The notes beneath the pieces were generated by a model. The model searched no databases. It was given only the letters and a program-made list of their open reading frames with translations, and had not been told where the DNA came from. From Cloeon dipterum (Eukaryota; Arthropoda; Insecta; Ephemeroptera; Baetidae): a stretch of DNA of 64,000 nt. The translations under genes were made by a program, and so were the position numbers. Location: positions 17,984,545 through 18,048,544 of the forward strand of contig NC_088790.1 of the NCBI RefSeq assembly GCF_949628265.1. The letters are read 5' to 3'. Position 1 is the stretch's first letter. Every line of letters begins with the position of its first letter. Below are positions 12,201-24,200 of the stretch, in pieces.

Positions 12201-15200
12201 CTTTTTGGTCGAATGGGGAAGATGGCCAAGATAAAAAATGCTAATGGCCAGCTGCGTGGGCTTTCCGAGAAGGTGAGGCAGACGCAGAAACTCTATCAAA
12301 ATCTGTAGCAGAAGGTCTTGTTCGAGAACACTAACGGTACACGCCGGCTGCCGAGCGCGATCACGGTCGTCGCGTCTGTATCGTTGTTTATTTATTTATT
12401 TTCTAGAAGAGTCGTGCAATAGGTAACTGAGAAAAGTCGCAGATGAAAATAACTTCCAGGACAAGGCATTCATTATCAGAGATTGCCTCAAGATTGATTG
12501 AGAGTGTATCTCGATTAATTCGCTTCCAGGCGGCAGTTAGTCGACCTTGCCAGAGAATTAGCATCCCGCGGGCGGTTCTCATTAAAACTGGACTTGGTCG
12601 GAGAAGAATGGCGATTAAAAGCGAAAATCAATTCAATTTGACTTCCATAAAAGAGTACTATTTTTCAAGACTCATTTCAAGATAGTCACCACCATGCCTT
12701 GAAATTAGTGGTCATAGTGTGTGATTGGATTTTAATATTAGGCTTTATCTTTTTGAATTTTTCGGATTTTTATTTTAATGGTGGACCAAACAGCAAACAC
12801 GAAAATAAAATCAAAATTGTTCAACGCTGCGACTCGAGTCGGCGGTGGCGGGTCAACTCTCTCGGATGAATGCTAATTACACCGGATCCAGTGCACAGGT
12901 TCACTGACACACGGCGCGCGTGAAATTAGCAAGCACTTTTGATGATAACGCGCGCGCGAGTGAGTACTATTAGGAGGGGGACCGTGCATGCATGTTCTCC
13001 GCGAGCAGCAGCTTTTTCCGTGCGAACAATATACAATGTAATAATAACGTGACTTCCAAAGGAAAGACGGAGATGGATGTTAGTCGGTGCGCAAGCGGTC
13101 AGTGACTCGTTCATGTGCTAGTGCACGGCAGCGGCAGGCAGCGCCACACAGAGTCGGTGACTGAAACTAGACGGCAATGTACTGACGTGAACCCGCCAAC
13201 GAAACGAAGAAGAGTGGAGTGGAGGCACCGGCTCGCTCGCCTGCTGCTTATCATCATACAACTCAAATTATCTGCCTGCGTTTTGCTGCTCTATGGTAGA
13301 GGAGAGGCGGCAGGGTGTTTGAACCTTCGCGGTTATCCTTCAACTCGGCGGATGCCCTTGTTAAAATTTTGGGCGTGCTCTTGATTCGGCATTGAGGGGA
13401 GCTAATGAAAGGCGCAGTTTCCCCAAATTTTCTTACCTTGCATCCTTCGCACGAGTGTACTCCGTAGTGGAAGCCGGACGCTTTGTCTCCACAAACTCTG
13501 CATAATACTGTGGTTCCGTCGAATTCTGAAACAAAATCAGAAAAGACGTTTAAAATTTGCGAGCAAAATTAAAATATTATTTAGCTTAAACCCTTTCAGA
13601 CAACGTTGGTAATTTTTGTGTGACCATGTGAGTGGAGAACGCACGAAAGAAAATTAAACACCTAATATAATCCGTGATAAATTCGAATCAGCGAAGATTC
13701 CCTTACCGATATTCAGCTGGTCCGCCGATTCGAATGTTGTGTCACCGGTGACAATCATCGCGGCAGAAAACAATTAAAAAGAGCGTTCAAAGGGCCGCGT
13801 GCCGGCGAACGAAAACAAAATCACTTTCACTAGCGCCGTTCCGCCTTCGGACACAAATTCTGCCAATTTCGGACGGTAAATAAAGCACCGTCTATAGAAG
13901 CACAACACACAACTCTCGCATGTTTATGTCCAACTATGGTTTGAAACTGAAAGTAAAAATGACAGAAGACGGCAGGCAGCGAAAACGCGCCGTCCGTCGT
14001 CGTGTATAACATTGAGAGTGAGAAAGCCAATAGGCCGGGGTCGGTGCTGGCCGTGGGCCAATCACGGCGGCCGTACCTGAGCCGGCGAACGCAACATGGC
14101 CCGCTATTCGCCGGCGCGTTGGCAGAGTGGGGCTGCCCGCCAGGGGAATTATTTTTCTCTCTATAGGTCATTGGACTTGGTCGGAACCTTGAAACTGAGT
14201 TTACTAGGGGTCACCAGAACAACTTGCTCGCGCTGCACCACCATTAGTGCGATAATTCGCTGAGCACAGTCATAGCCGCAGCTGCGATAATTAGCACTGG
14301 CTGGCAGGCTGGCTGCAGCCACCCGTGCTGGTAAATGCGTCGTTTTGGGCAGAGGCGCGGGCGCGACTTTCACTACAAACGACCAAAACTGGCCTTGAAC
14401 TTTTTGGAGCTGGCGTCCGTCCGCCCGAGCACCGGATTTGCTTTGGAGATCGCGACGCTTCGATTGGAGCTCGGCTAAAAGTATTAATGTTTGCGTCTTG
14501 CCATAGTTTTCATTGCCAGATGCACCAATTTCTAGATTTATACTTCGAAGCTCTAGAAGAGCGGCATTTAAATATAAAGAAACCCTCGATGTGCGACCAA
14601 AATGCATTTCACTCACCAGTTTGCATGGTGCAGCGAAGTTTTGAACGAGAAATCACGAAAGTCTGGGGTGCCGCTGGGTGAGAGAGAGAAAGAGAGGTGG
14701 TTGCTTGCCGGAGCCGGGGTCACGAGACTCTGGCCGCCTCAAAGGGGTTGAACGGCAGCCAGCAAGTGGCTTGTTTTCCCGCGCAACGCATGCGCCCCGA
14801 TTTCACGTGCATATTACACGTGAACAAGTCGGCTGAATGCACTTCAAATGTGCCAATAATGTTTTTGTAAAACACGTTTTCCATTATTTGTATCGTCAGC
14901 TGACACACGAGCGAGTAAGGCTGACTGTCACCGCAACAACAACACCCCTAGTCACATTCCACCCCCGGAAACGTGACTCATATGATAAGGGTTGCCGAGC
15001 GGAAGTAAACCCTTTCTTGAATTTTCCACCGTTTTTCGCGGATTGCAGCGAGAGCCTCGCATCAGCATTTTTTCTGCCGTGGTATGGTCTGTGGTGTGGG
15101 TCTGGTGATTTTTGCACGGCAGAGTCGGCTCGGGCTGAACGCTGGCGCCCTCTCACTGACGAGACACGCACTCACTCGACGCTTGCCAAGGTTCACTGAC

Positions 15201-18200
15201 CCAGTGCGTCTAAGTAGGGCAAGAGACCTTGTCACTTTTTTCAGCCTCTGAATAGAGGTAAAAGTGAATTGGCCCAAAAAGAAATTACCGTGAGCACGCG
15301 TACGCTGACGAAGAAAGTGGAAAGATTCACTTTCTTATGGCCAGTGGACCTAGACAGGTTATCAGGTTAAGTAACGTAAGGATTTGTACCCAGTGGATGG
15401 TGGAAGGACTTTTTCATACAAATGTGCAATTTTTAGATTAGGAATGCAGCCTTCGGTAGGATTTTTTATTAGCAGATAATTTAATCTCAACGATCAAGGC
15501 AGAATTCAATAATAGACCTTCAGATGGCATTATTTTACAACAAAAGAAATACCGCTCCGTTATCACCAAACTTTTGCGCACTTACGACATCATTACTAAA
15601 ATCTAGAGATTAAGCCAAATTGTTTTCAACGCGCGCTAATTTCCCAGCTACGATAACAGGCAGGTTGGCAAAATCACTATCGGACATTCGCCCCGCTGTA
15701 AAGCGAATTCGACGTTTTTTCATATTTTTCGACAAGAGCGATTGTTTGCACTCGCACACCGCGGCCGCGGCGGCGGCGGTGGCGGCGCACTTGCACAGAA
15801 CCCTCCTTCTCCTACTCCCATTATATCTCGCTGGCTGGGTCCTCAACCTAAATCGCGGTCAGAGACCTTCCATGCAACCAGCTCCACTTGCTCAAGTGAG
15901 CCAAGCGAGCGCCACGCCAGACGAGTGCGGTCGCAGGCTCAACTGCGAATTCTGCCTGTCGCTGGCAAAATTAGAGCCTGAGACGAGTGCATACTTTACA
16001 ATTACTATTTTAATAGGTTAATCCAGGAAAATTATCTGCGTTTAATTTATAAAATCAATGTTATTTTTTTTCATGTGAAATTTCAAGTTTAATAAACTGC
16101 AATGTAATTATTATTTTATCAAGAGAAGATTGATGTAGCAAAATTTTATACAATTTTATATTAAAGCATCAAGGGCAGTATAATTAACGAAATTTGAATA
16201 AATTGAAAGTCAACAGAGGAAGAGTTACACTCCTTTCCAGTTGATTTAAATTTAAAATTTAGTATGTGATCAAGGTTCGTGAAATTTTGGCATTTCTGAA
16301 GCAATTTCCATCGGAATTCCCAGTTTCCTTTCCTTAAGATATTTCATAACTTTCTTCTCGAATCGAAAGTAAACGAGCAACGTGACTCGACTAGCTTTGT
16401 ACGAATCAAGACCGTCCGCCGAGCACATCTGCCGAGCCGGTTGCATAATTGGCCAAGTCAGCAGGCGCCCGTACGAAAAGCGTCCGGTAGCGGTGGTGGC
16501 GTCCGATTGCTCCACCACCGCGGCGACCTGATAGTGCGTGATAAGGCCTCGAGCTACGCACGTACGAAAAAGGCCGAACGACCTCGTTAGCGGCGGGTTC
16601 ATTGGCATCTGGCGCGATCTAGGTCAGACACTAATCTCCCTCTCCCTTCGAGTGGCAGCGAGCGAGCGATTCGCAACCGCCGCTGAGCTGCTGCAACCAC
16701 CCAAGTTCATTGACACCGGTTGGGAAATTCGGCTGACGCAAAGACAGATTATGCCACTTTGGCGGATTTGATAAGGGCGAGAATGAAGGATGGGCGCTCG
16801 ATTGCCTCCCATCTGAGTGAGTGACCCACAAATTTGCAGCTTTTTATCAGCAATGATTGCACCTTTGGACAGAATTTCGAGATATCGCTACCCTCGGTCA
16901 TTCACCTCCAACCCAAAAAATTGGATGATTCACATGTTCAGCAGATTTTTTCCAGGCGTTTCTATAATGAGTTACTTATTAAAAACTTTTCAAGTGCAGC
17001 AAGGTGCAAAAGGCTTGCTCCTAATCTGAGGAGGATGAAAGTGAATCTGGACTGGATAATAATTTCCCTCTCGTTCGCAGATGATGCTCCGGTGAAAAAA
17101 CAGTTGAGGCGAGGGAGAAAGTTGCAATCACGACATCAAAGAAAGTGTAATTTTGCGGACAAGAGCAAGTAAGACCCGTTTTGCTTCTAATTTATCGACG
17201 CATTTCGAGCTTGCTCGCGTGACGGACTTTAAACGGCATTCTTTGAGAAACAAAAGCTTGTTTACTTTGGCCACCTCGGAACTGGAGCATCCCGAAAAGT
17301 GCATTCGGAATGCACGGCGGCGCGGCCGGCGCAGGGGACGGCCGTTTATTTCTAGCGCGTATTGGCCTAGTTGCAATTTTCCCCTGTAACTAAAACCTCT
17401 TATCAAACACAGGGTGGAGAGCACGTGCTGAGGTCGCAAGGGATGCAACCCCAGGAAGGGATACAGACATCGAAATCATTTTATAATAATCAAATTTATA
17501 TAAGACTTGACATATTATGTTATGTTCCCCTTTCCTGTTAGAAATTAAATCCATTTGCCTTGAGTCCTCCTTAAGCCCGAACACGAAAGTCAAATCTTAA
17601 AATTGACAATTTGGCTGAAAATCAGCCAATAGTGGAAAGCCTTTTGACAACGGAGCGATAACGTCATTCAGCCAAACGCACATATTGTGCGCACACATTT
17701 ATTAATCGTACAAGGATAGCCGAGTCGTCGTCGGTCGGGAGCAACGAACTAATCTCTCTCGCTTGCCGAGTGACCTAGTTAAGTGCGCCTATGCTTTCCA
17801 TTAGCGATATTTCTGAGCGGCCTAACGCCGAGGCTAGCGCGGTAGGTGAATACCCTAGCGACCCACATTCGCGCGCTCGCCATGAAAACTTTCAATTTTA
17901 AACGGCGGCCGCTCAACTTTCTATGCTATAGTGTGAGCAACGGGTTGAATCACTCGCTGGCCAATTTAAAAGGCCGCCAAATTCAAAAGTGCATCGAGGG
18001 TGGAAACGAAAACTGCACGCGGGGGTTGGACATGCTGATGAGGGATAAAAATTGACAAAAACAAAAAATATTTAAATTTGAAAGACGGAAAAATGTCATC
18101 AGAGGGTAGCAAGTCCACAAAATTTAAACGAATTATGACACTGGTTGAAAAACAAAAGCTGATTTTTACCTGCCAAAACGCGTCCTAACAAGTGATCGCT

Positions 18201-21200
18201 GCTGTCCTTTGACAAACATTCGTCAAAATCCACAGTGGCGATGGCCTCAGTGTTCCTCCTTTCGGTGACAGTCATTTTTAACAAATTGTCAAAAATATTC
18301 GGCCGTCAGGAAATCCAAACACGGTTCACTAAAGTCACCACTTTAGCACGGGTCCATTTAAAAAGCTCCAAAACAACGAACGAACTGCAGTACGATGCCG
18401 AAGCTGCGAGCGAGCAGCGGCCAATATTTACGGTGGAAAGTGTTGTCGGGCAATAACACAAGGAGCCGAGTGAGCAGAACGCGCCGAGCGGCGGGCATCA
18501 GAGGGAGGGGCGCAATCGCGGGCGGGAAGGCTCCGTCCGCTGCATGCACTACTCTCAATTTTGAATGCCATGCCTCACCACCAGTGAACTTCAGTTTTGC
18601 ATTTCAGGCTGCTGATTGTGAGAACGATGAACCCACGAGATTAAATTAAAATGTAACTTTTTTAATATTAAATAATCGTAGCAGAATGATTTGAATTTGT
18701 TAAGGAATGTGTTTCAATTAAATTAAATAGCTGTACAATTTCCATATATTTAAAACTGGGCTAATCAGAAGAATTCATTTCTCACATTTTAGAGCATCTG
18801 ATTTTAATGGACGTGTGACAGATTTTTGCGGAGAATGCCTTTCAAATTATGCATGAAATTAATAATAAAGAATTCAACTGTTTATGGGGATTTCCAAAAG
18901 AGCAGCACTGCTGCGCAAAAATTGTCTTGTAAATTTTCAATATAATGCCTTTGAACGTGGGACAGGAGAATATTTTCAGTGCGATTTTTTAGGATAAATT
19001 TTATTATTTAGTTAAAACAAGCAAAAATTGGAAATGCGCAGTGACCTCACACATGTGAGATGCAGAACTCGCAATAAAAGCACCTTATGCAAAATTATAA
19101 TTCTCACATTTCACACATTTGGTGTTAAACGGCTAAGAGCAAAGCACGTTTAGCCCGCAACGGGATTCATTCCACGCACGATTCCACTCACTTTCGTCTG
19201 GATTTCTTTTCGCCAGCTACATAATAAAATTCAATTTTCCTTTCGCAGAGCAGTGAGAGTGAGTCAATGCCCTCGGTTCGCAAAGTGGAGCGCCGCGCTC
19301 ATAACAAGCGCGTTAGATATTTTCTCCTGACAAGTTGCATAAGCAGAATCGGAGACTCTGCGTCAGGCTAGCGCCGTGCCCGAGAAAAAAACGTACGCGG
19401 CACCTCGATTTCTCAACTCCCACCCTTCGAAAGGGCAACAAACTCCAACGTCGCGGTGCAGCAGGCGAAGAAGAAAGTGAAATTGCAACCGATGCCAATG
19501 AACTGCATTTCTCCTGCTTTGATACAAGCGAATTCATTTGGATTGAGTACAGACGAGCAAACAACGAAAGTTTTCCCTCTCACAATTGCGATGCCAGAGT
19601 TGTGGATACATACTTTCAATTTTCACGCCGCAAACAACGAGTTGTTGTTTTTGTCTTGATACGAAATTGAGAGCGATGGCAGGTTCTTCCTGCTTTAACA
19701 CAAAGCCCGACGAGATTCCAATCCGAAACATCATTCACCTTAATTTCTCTGCCCTCGGGATTCGAGCAAGAAAAATGCATTTTAATTTCCTCGCCTGATA
19801 GCATAAAATAAGCCCGTTTGCGAGACACAGAAAGGTAATTTATATTTAGAAAATAAATAATGAAAAAATAATTTGCAACTACAAATTTAGAATCGCTCAT
19901 TTTTCCTCCTATTTTGGTATACAGAAATCATGTCGACCTGATTCCCGTACGCTTGGTAAGCAACCTCCCCCGCGACCCTTAAGCAACGCTCCATCAAATT
20001 CCACAAAAATAGGCAGCTGCGCGCTCTAGGGATAAACAACAATTGTTTTCATAACGAAAATGCACTGGGGCGGGTTGTTTGTTGGGAGTGCGTCCGCCGC
20101 CGAAGAGAGTTCATTGCCCGGCACGCGGTATCTAGGTCAGCTAAACCAAGCTCTGGCGACATACTAAAGAGAGAGGAGCTGCGTTGTGTGTGTAGTTAGT
20201 TCGTTAAGTTGGTTGCCTTTGCGTTGCGAGCGAGCAGTGAGAGTGAACGACCCGAATCTGGGTCGCCAGCGGCTAATATGGAACAATATTTTATTTTTTG
20301 AGCACACACAATGCCAGAGTTGAGACGCATCATGGTGGAGAAACATAATCACAATACAACTGAAGCCACTTAAAATGTTCTTATCAGCAACTGTGCTTTT
20401 TATCGCCAAATATATTTTATCCGCCAGATCCTGTTTTTGAAACTAGATTCTTAAGGAACGGACCTTTTTTTATGAAAATTCGAATTGACAATCAATTTTA
20501 ATTTATTTCACTGAATCATAGACATGCATGCTAATTTTGAATGACGATGTTGGCAACTATCCTCGTTATTGCTGATTCGACTTAGCAAAATTTCTGTGTT
20601 AAAATTTGCAGCGAGTGCGGCACATGAAATTCAGTTGTAATGAACTTTCCATGGGAAATAGCCGAGTCAAGTGCACGGACCAAGTTTGCTTGGTGTGATT
20701 TATTTATCATTTCCTCTTGCATTTCATTCATTTTTCATAAGCCTCACGCCTGTGGTTGTTTTTTGATTAAACCAGTGCATTATTCATAAATTTAGTCCGT
20801 GGCAATGACGAAAATGAGTTCCAGCTTCTCCTGACTCACCAACACCAAACTATCGAATACAAATTCTGCGCATAAGCATTAGTCATTGTTGCATTCGGAT
20901 GGCAATTTTTGTCAACAATTTTTTATCTATTCTGTTCTCGAGAGGCACGTGCCGGCTGCTAAATTGGTTGTTTTTTAGACTGGGCTCTCAAGGGCAAAGG
21001 CCTGACCCATTTTCGTCGCCAACACCCCGACAAATTCGGCTGGCGGAATTGGGAGCGGGGTTGGATTTCAAGGCTTTTCCAGCAGCGCGCGCGGCCTCCA
21101 GCGCGCAGAGGTCTTTGTCCTGAAAATGGGTGAGAGCAGGCCCATGGCTGAATTATCATTATTGCTCGATACACGCAGGCTGACACGGCCTTGGTTCATA

Positions 21201-24200
21201 TTAGAGAGCTCAAGCAGCCAGCGAGAGTGCCTACAAGTGAGAGTGAGCCGGAGCTATTGACCCTCATGTAGGTCACGCGCCTGTGTAAAACGCTCCGAAT
21301 ACAGCGGGGTCCGACCCACTTCCTTCTCCTATCACGGTGCACTTTCCTGCTCTTATCAAACACCTTTTCTACATTTGCTTTGTTAGGATGCATGTTAGAG
21401 ATGCCGCGTCTCAAGAAAGAATCACTCTCTCCGTATCGTTGCTGGGAGATAGAAAGAAAGTGAATCTAAAACCGAAAGTAATGCGCCACTTTCCGCCTCC
21501 TGCACAATGAGACGATTGTTTGAGATTATATGAGAGAGTGTTCGCTATCGGTTTTTCGAATGATGCACGAAAATGCACATTTTGCATTGTTGCAAATGGA
21601 ATAAGGAAGGGTTTAAAGTTCTGATTTTGTAATGCATTTCTCTCTGCATACAGCAGGCATAAAAATTAGTGCTGATTAAGAATTAATGTGATACATATTT
21701 TTCAGCTTCGCTTTCAATTGTTGGTAACAGCCCCTCAGAATAAGTATTTTAGTTTGCACTTCCACTCAAATGTCGTCATCCCACATGCTTCCTGCATAAA
21801 AGATGATTCGTACTTTATGTTTAAATTGCAAATCCGACGCATCATTGGCTAATGAACGATCCGCGAGCTGTTGCTCAACCACGTTCGTTCTCTTTCATTC
21901 ATTCGAATCTGCGCGTGCGAAATGGTCGCCAGAGAAGTTCGCGCTCAACCCCATTCATCCGACGGATGCTACTATTTAAATTTCCAGTCTAAAGGATTTG
22001 TCGCTAGACATTCAAGGATCCAGATCCTGCTCGCAATGACCAAATTGTGTCAGAGTGTTGAATGACGCCATCAAAGAACACGGCACATATTATTGCACAC
22101 CAGCAGCAGCGCGAGCGAGTAAGCGAGCTCGGTCGGAGTGAACGAACTGAATTGGGAACACGGCTCCATGCACTAGGAATGCACGTAACTTTCGTTATTG
22201 GATTGGAGCAGCAAAGCGGTTCAGCGGCGGCACAATCGTTTCCAACACAACAGCCTTCAACTACTTGCACTGAAGCTCTTTCTTTGTCACTCGTGCGTGA
22301 TTGTAAATAAAAGCGCACTTTATTTGCATTTGAGAAAAATCGAGCTTGAAGTAAACCATTGAGCAACTAAACAGGCCTTTGCTGATTGAAAATTAAGTGC
22401 AGATGTGTTTTGTTTAATAAGTGAGTGTTTCAGTCTGACCCATGAAATTAGACGCATTTTTATTGAGCAAAACACTATCACTTTGTTAGGGGTTTACCTG
22501 ACGATATTACGATCAATCGTCAGGTAAAACCCTGACACATTTTTACCAATATTCGGCTGCGCAGATAAATAAGAGCCAAGATTTAAATCTAATTTGAATC
22601 AAGGAGCACACCATGATAGTCATATAAGCTCTCCTGGATATGGAATATTTCCAATATGCCGCCACTCAGGCATCGAGTTCAACCCTCTCATCCCAGAAGC
22701 TCACAAGAGGCAATCAACCCATTTTCCTCAAACAGCAAATCTCCGCCTCATAACGCGCAGAGTGAGTGCACAATGCAAATTTTCCAGTTAGAACGCACTC
22801 AGCCATTACGGTGCGACAGGTTGCATAACACACCCGCCTCCGCGCGATTTTCTGCGAGAGCATACAAATGACGTCTTGCGTGCTGAAAAAGTGGCGATAA
22901 AAAGGCAGCGCCACGATTGGCTGCGACGAGTCATCTTGCAAGAGTTGTTGGGCTTTGTGTGTCGTGCCCCATATGAGGGACGTTCACCCGCGTCCTGCAT
23001 TTGCTCCGCTGGTGACGTAAGCGCCCCCCATTTCAGCATGCCCACCAATGCACTGCGAAAACTTTCCGAGCGCGAATTTCCCCCCGTTCGGAAAAATTGT
23101 TCCAGTGAGCTAATACACTCCTGCCTGCCCGCGACGATGATTATCATTGGTGGCAAGGTGGGGTGAGCGGCCGAGGGGGAGGGAGGGGGAACGCGCTTGG
23201 TTCGGAGCACTGGCCTACTCTCAGGTCACCGCTCCGTGCACAAAGGAAAATTGTGTTATTGTCCGCGGTGTTGCGAGCGCACTATGCTCATGTTCCAGTA
23301 CTTCTCTATTCAATTAGCGCCGCTTTTCAAGAGTGGCGTTTTATCTACACCCCTGAGTCGGCACTTAACCTAATAGTCGAGGGGCGTAGAGCAATAGAGC
23401 GGTAGCCACGTTGTAACATGTTGATCGAGCAACAAGACGATCCAATTTTAGAAAATAATATAGCTGAAAATGAACATGTAACATTTTAAAAATGTTAACA
23501 TTATTTGGTGATTTATAGTTATTGGTGTGAGTAAGCACTAATAGCTGCTGCCTTATAAAATTATTCGCATCAATTAGAACAAACGCCTGTACAATGTGGG
23601 GGCTCCCAATTGGCTTTTAAGAATTCACTCGTCAGTCATGGCTTAGCACACATAACGCCTATGACTAACCAACTATACTCTCACTTTTTTCGACGAAAAC
23701 GAATCTCACACGGCACACGGCAGCACTCTCTACTGAGCGCCTACCTGTCGGCGTGAGGGAGAAGGGAGCAGCAACCTACTCAAAGGTCGTTCACTCGCTG
23801 CCACCGCCGAATTTTTCGCGCTGCTATTTTCGTCCATTTAAAAAGGGAAACTCGTTTGTTTCCACGCGCACCCAAGACACGCACGCGGCAGAAAAAGTAA
23901 TATGAATTAATGTTCATCTTCCAATATTATGGTTTCAATGTGAGACAAACAGCGTAAAGAATGGTAATTTGACTTGATTCGCATTGAAATACAATAATTT
24001 GCAAACAAAATCAAAATAATATTTGGATGCTGGTTGTTTTCCCTTTCATCATTATTGATTTAACTTTTAAAATATAGCTTTGGATTTTAATCACAGATTT
24101 CTATGAGAAAACGGGCCCTTACGCGGGCATAGTTTCTCGCAATAGCACTAGCACAATCATCCGCACAAGAGGAACAGGATATTAACAATTAGAAGTTAAC

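Noticed and set aside
14161-14616. 151-codon minus-strand frame
   Set aside because: No recognisable motif or splice context; part of the upstream regulatory region of exon 1c.
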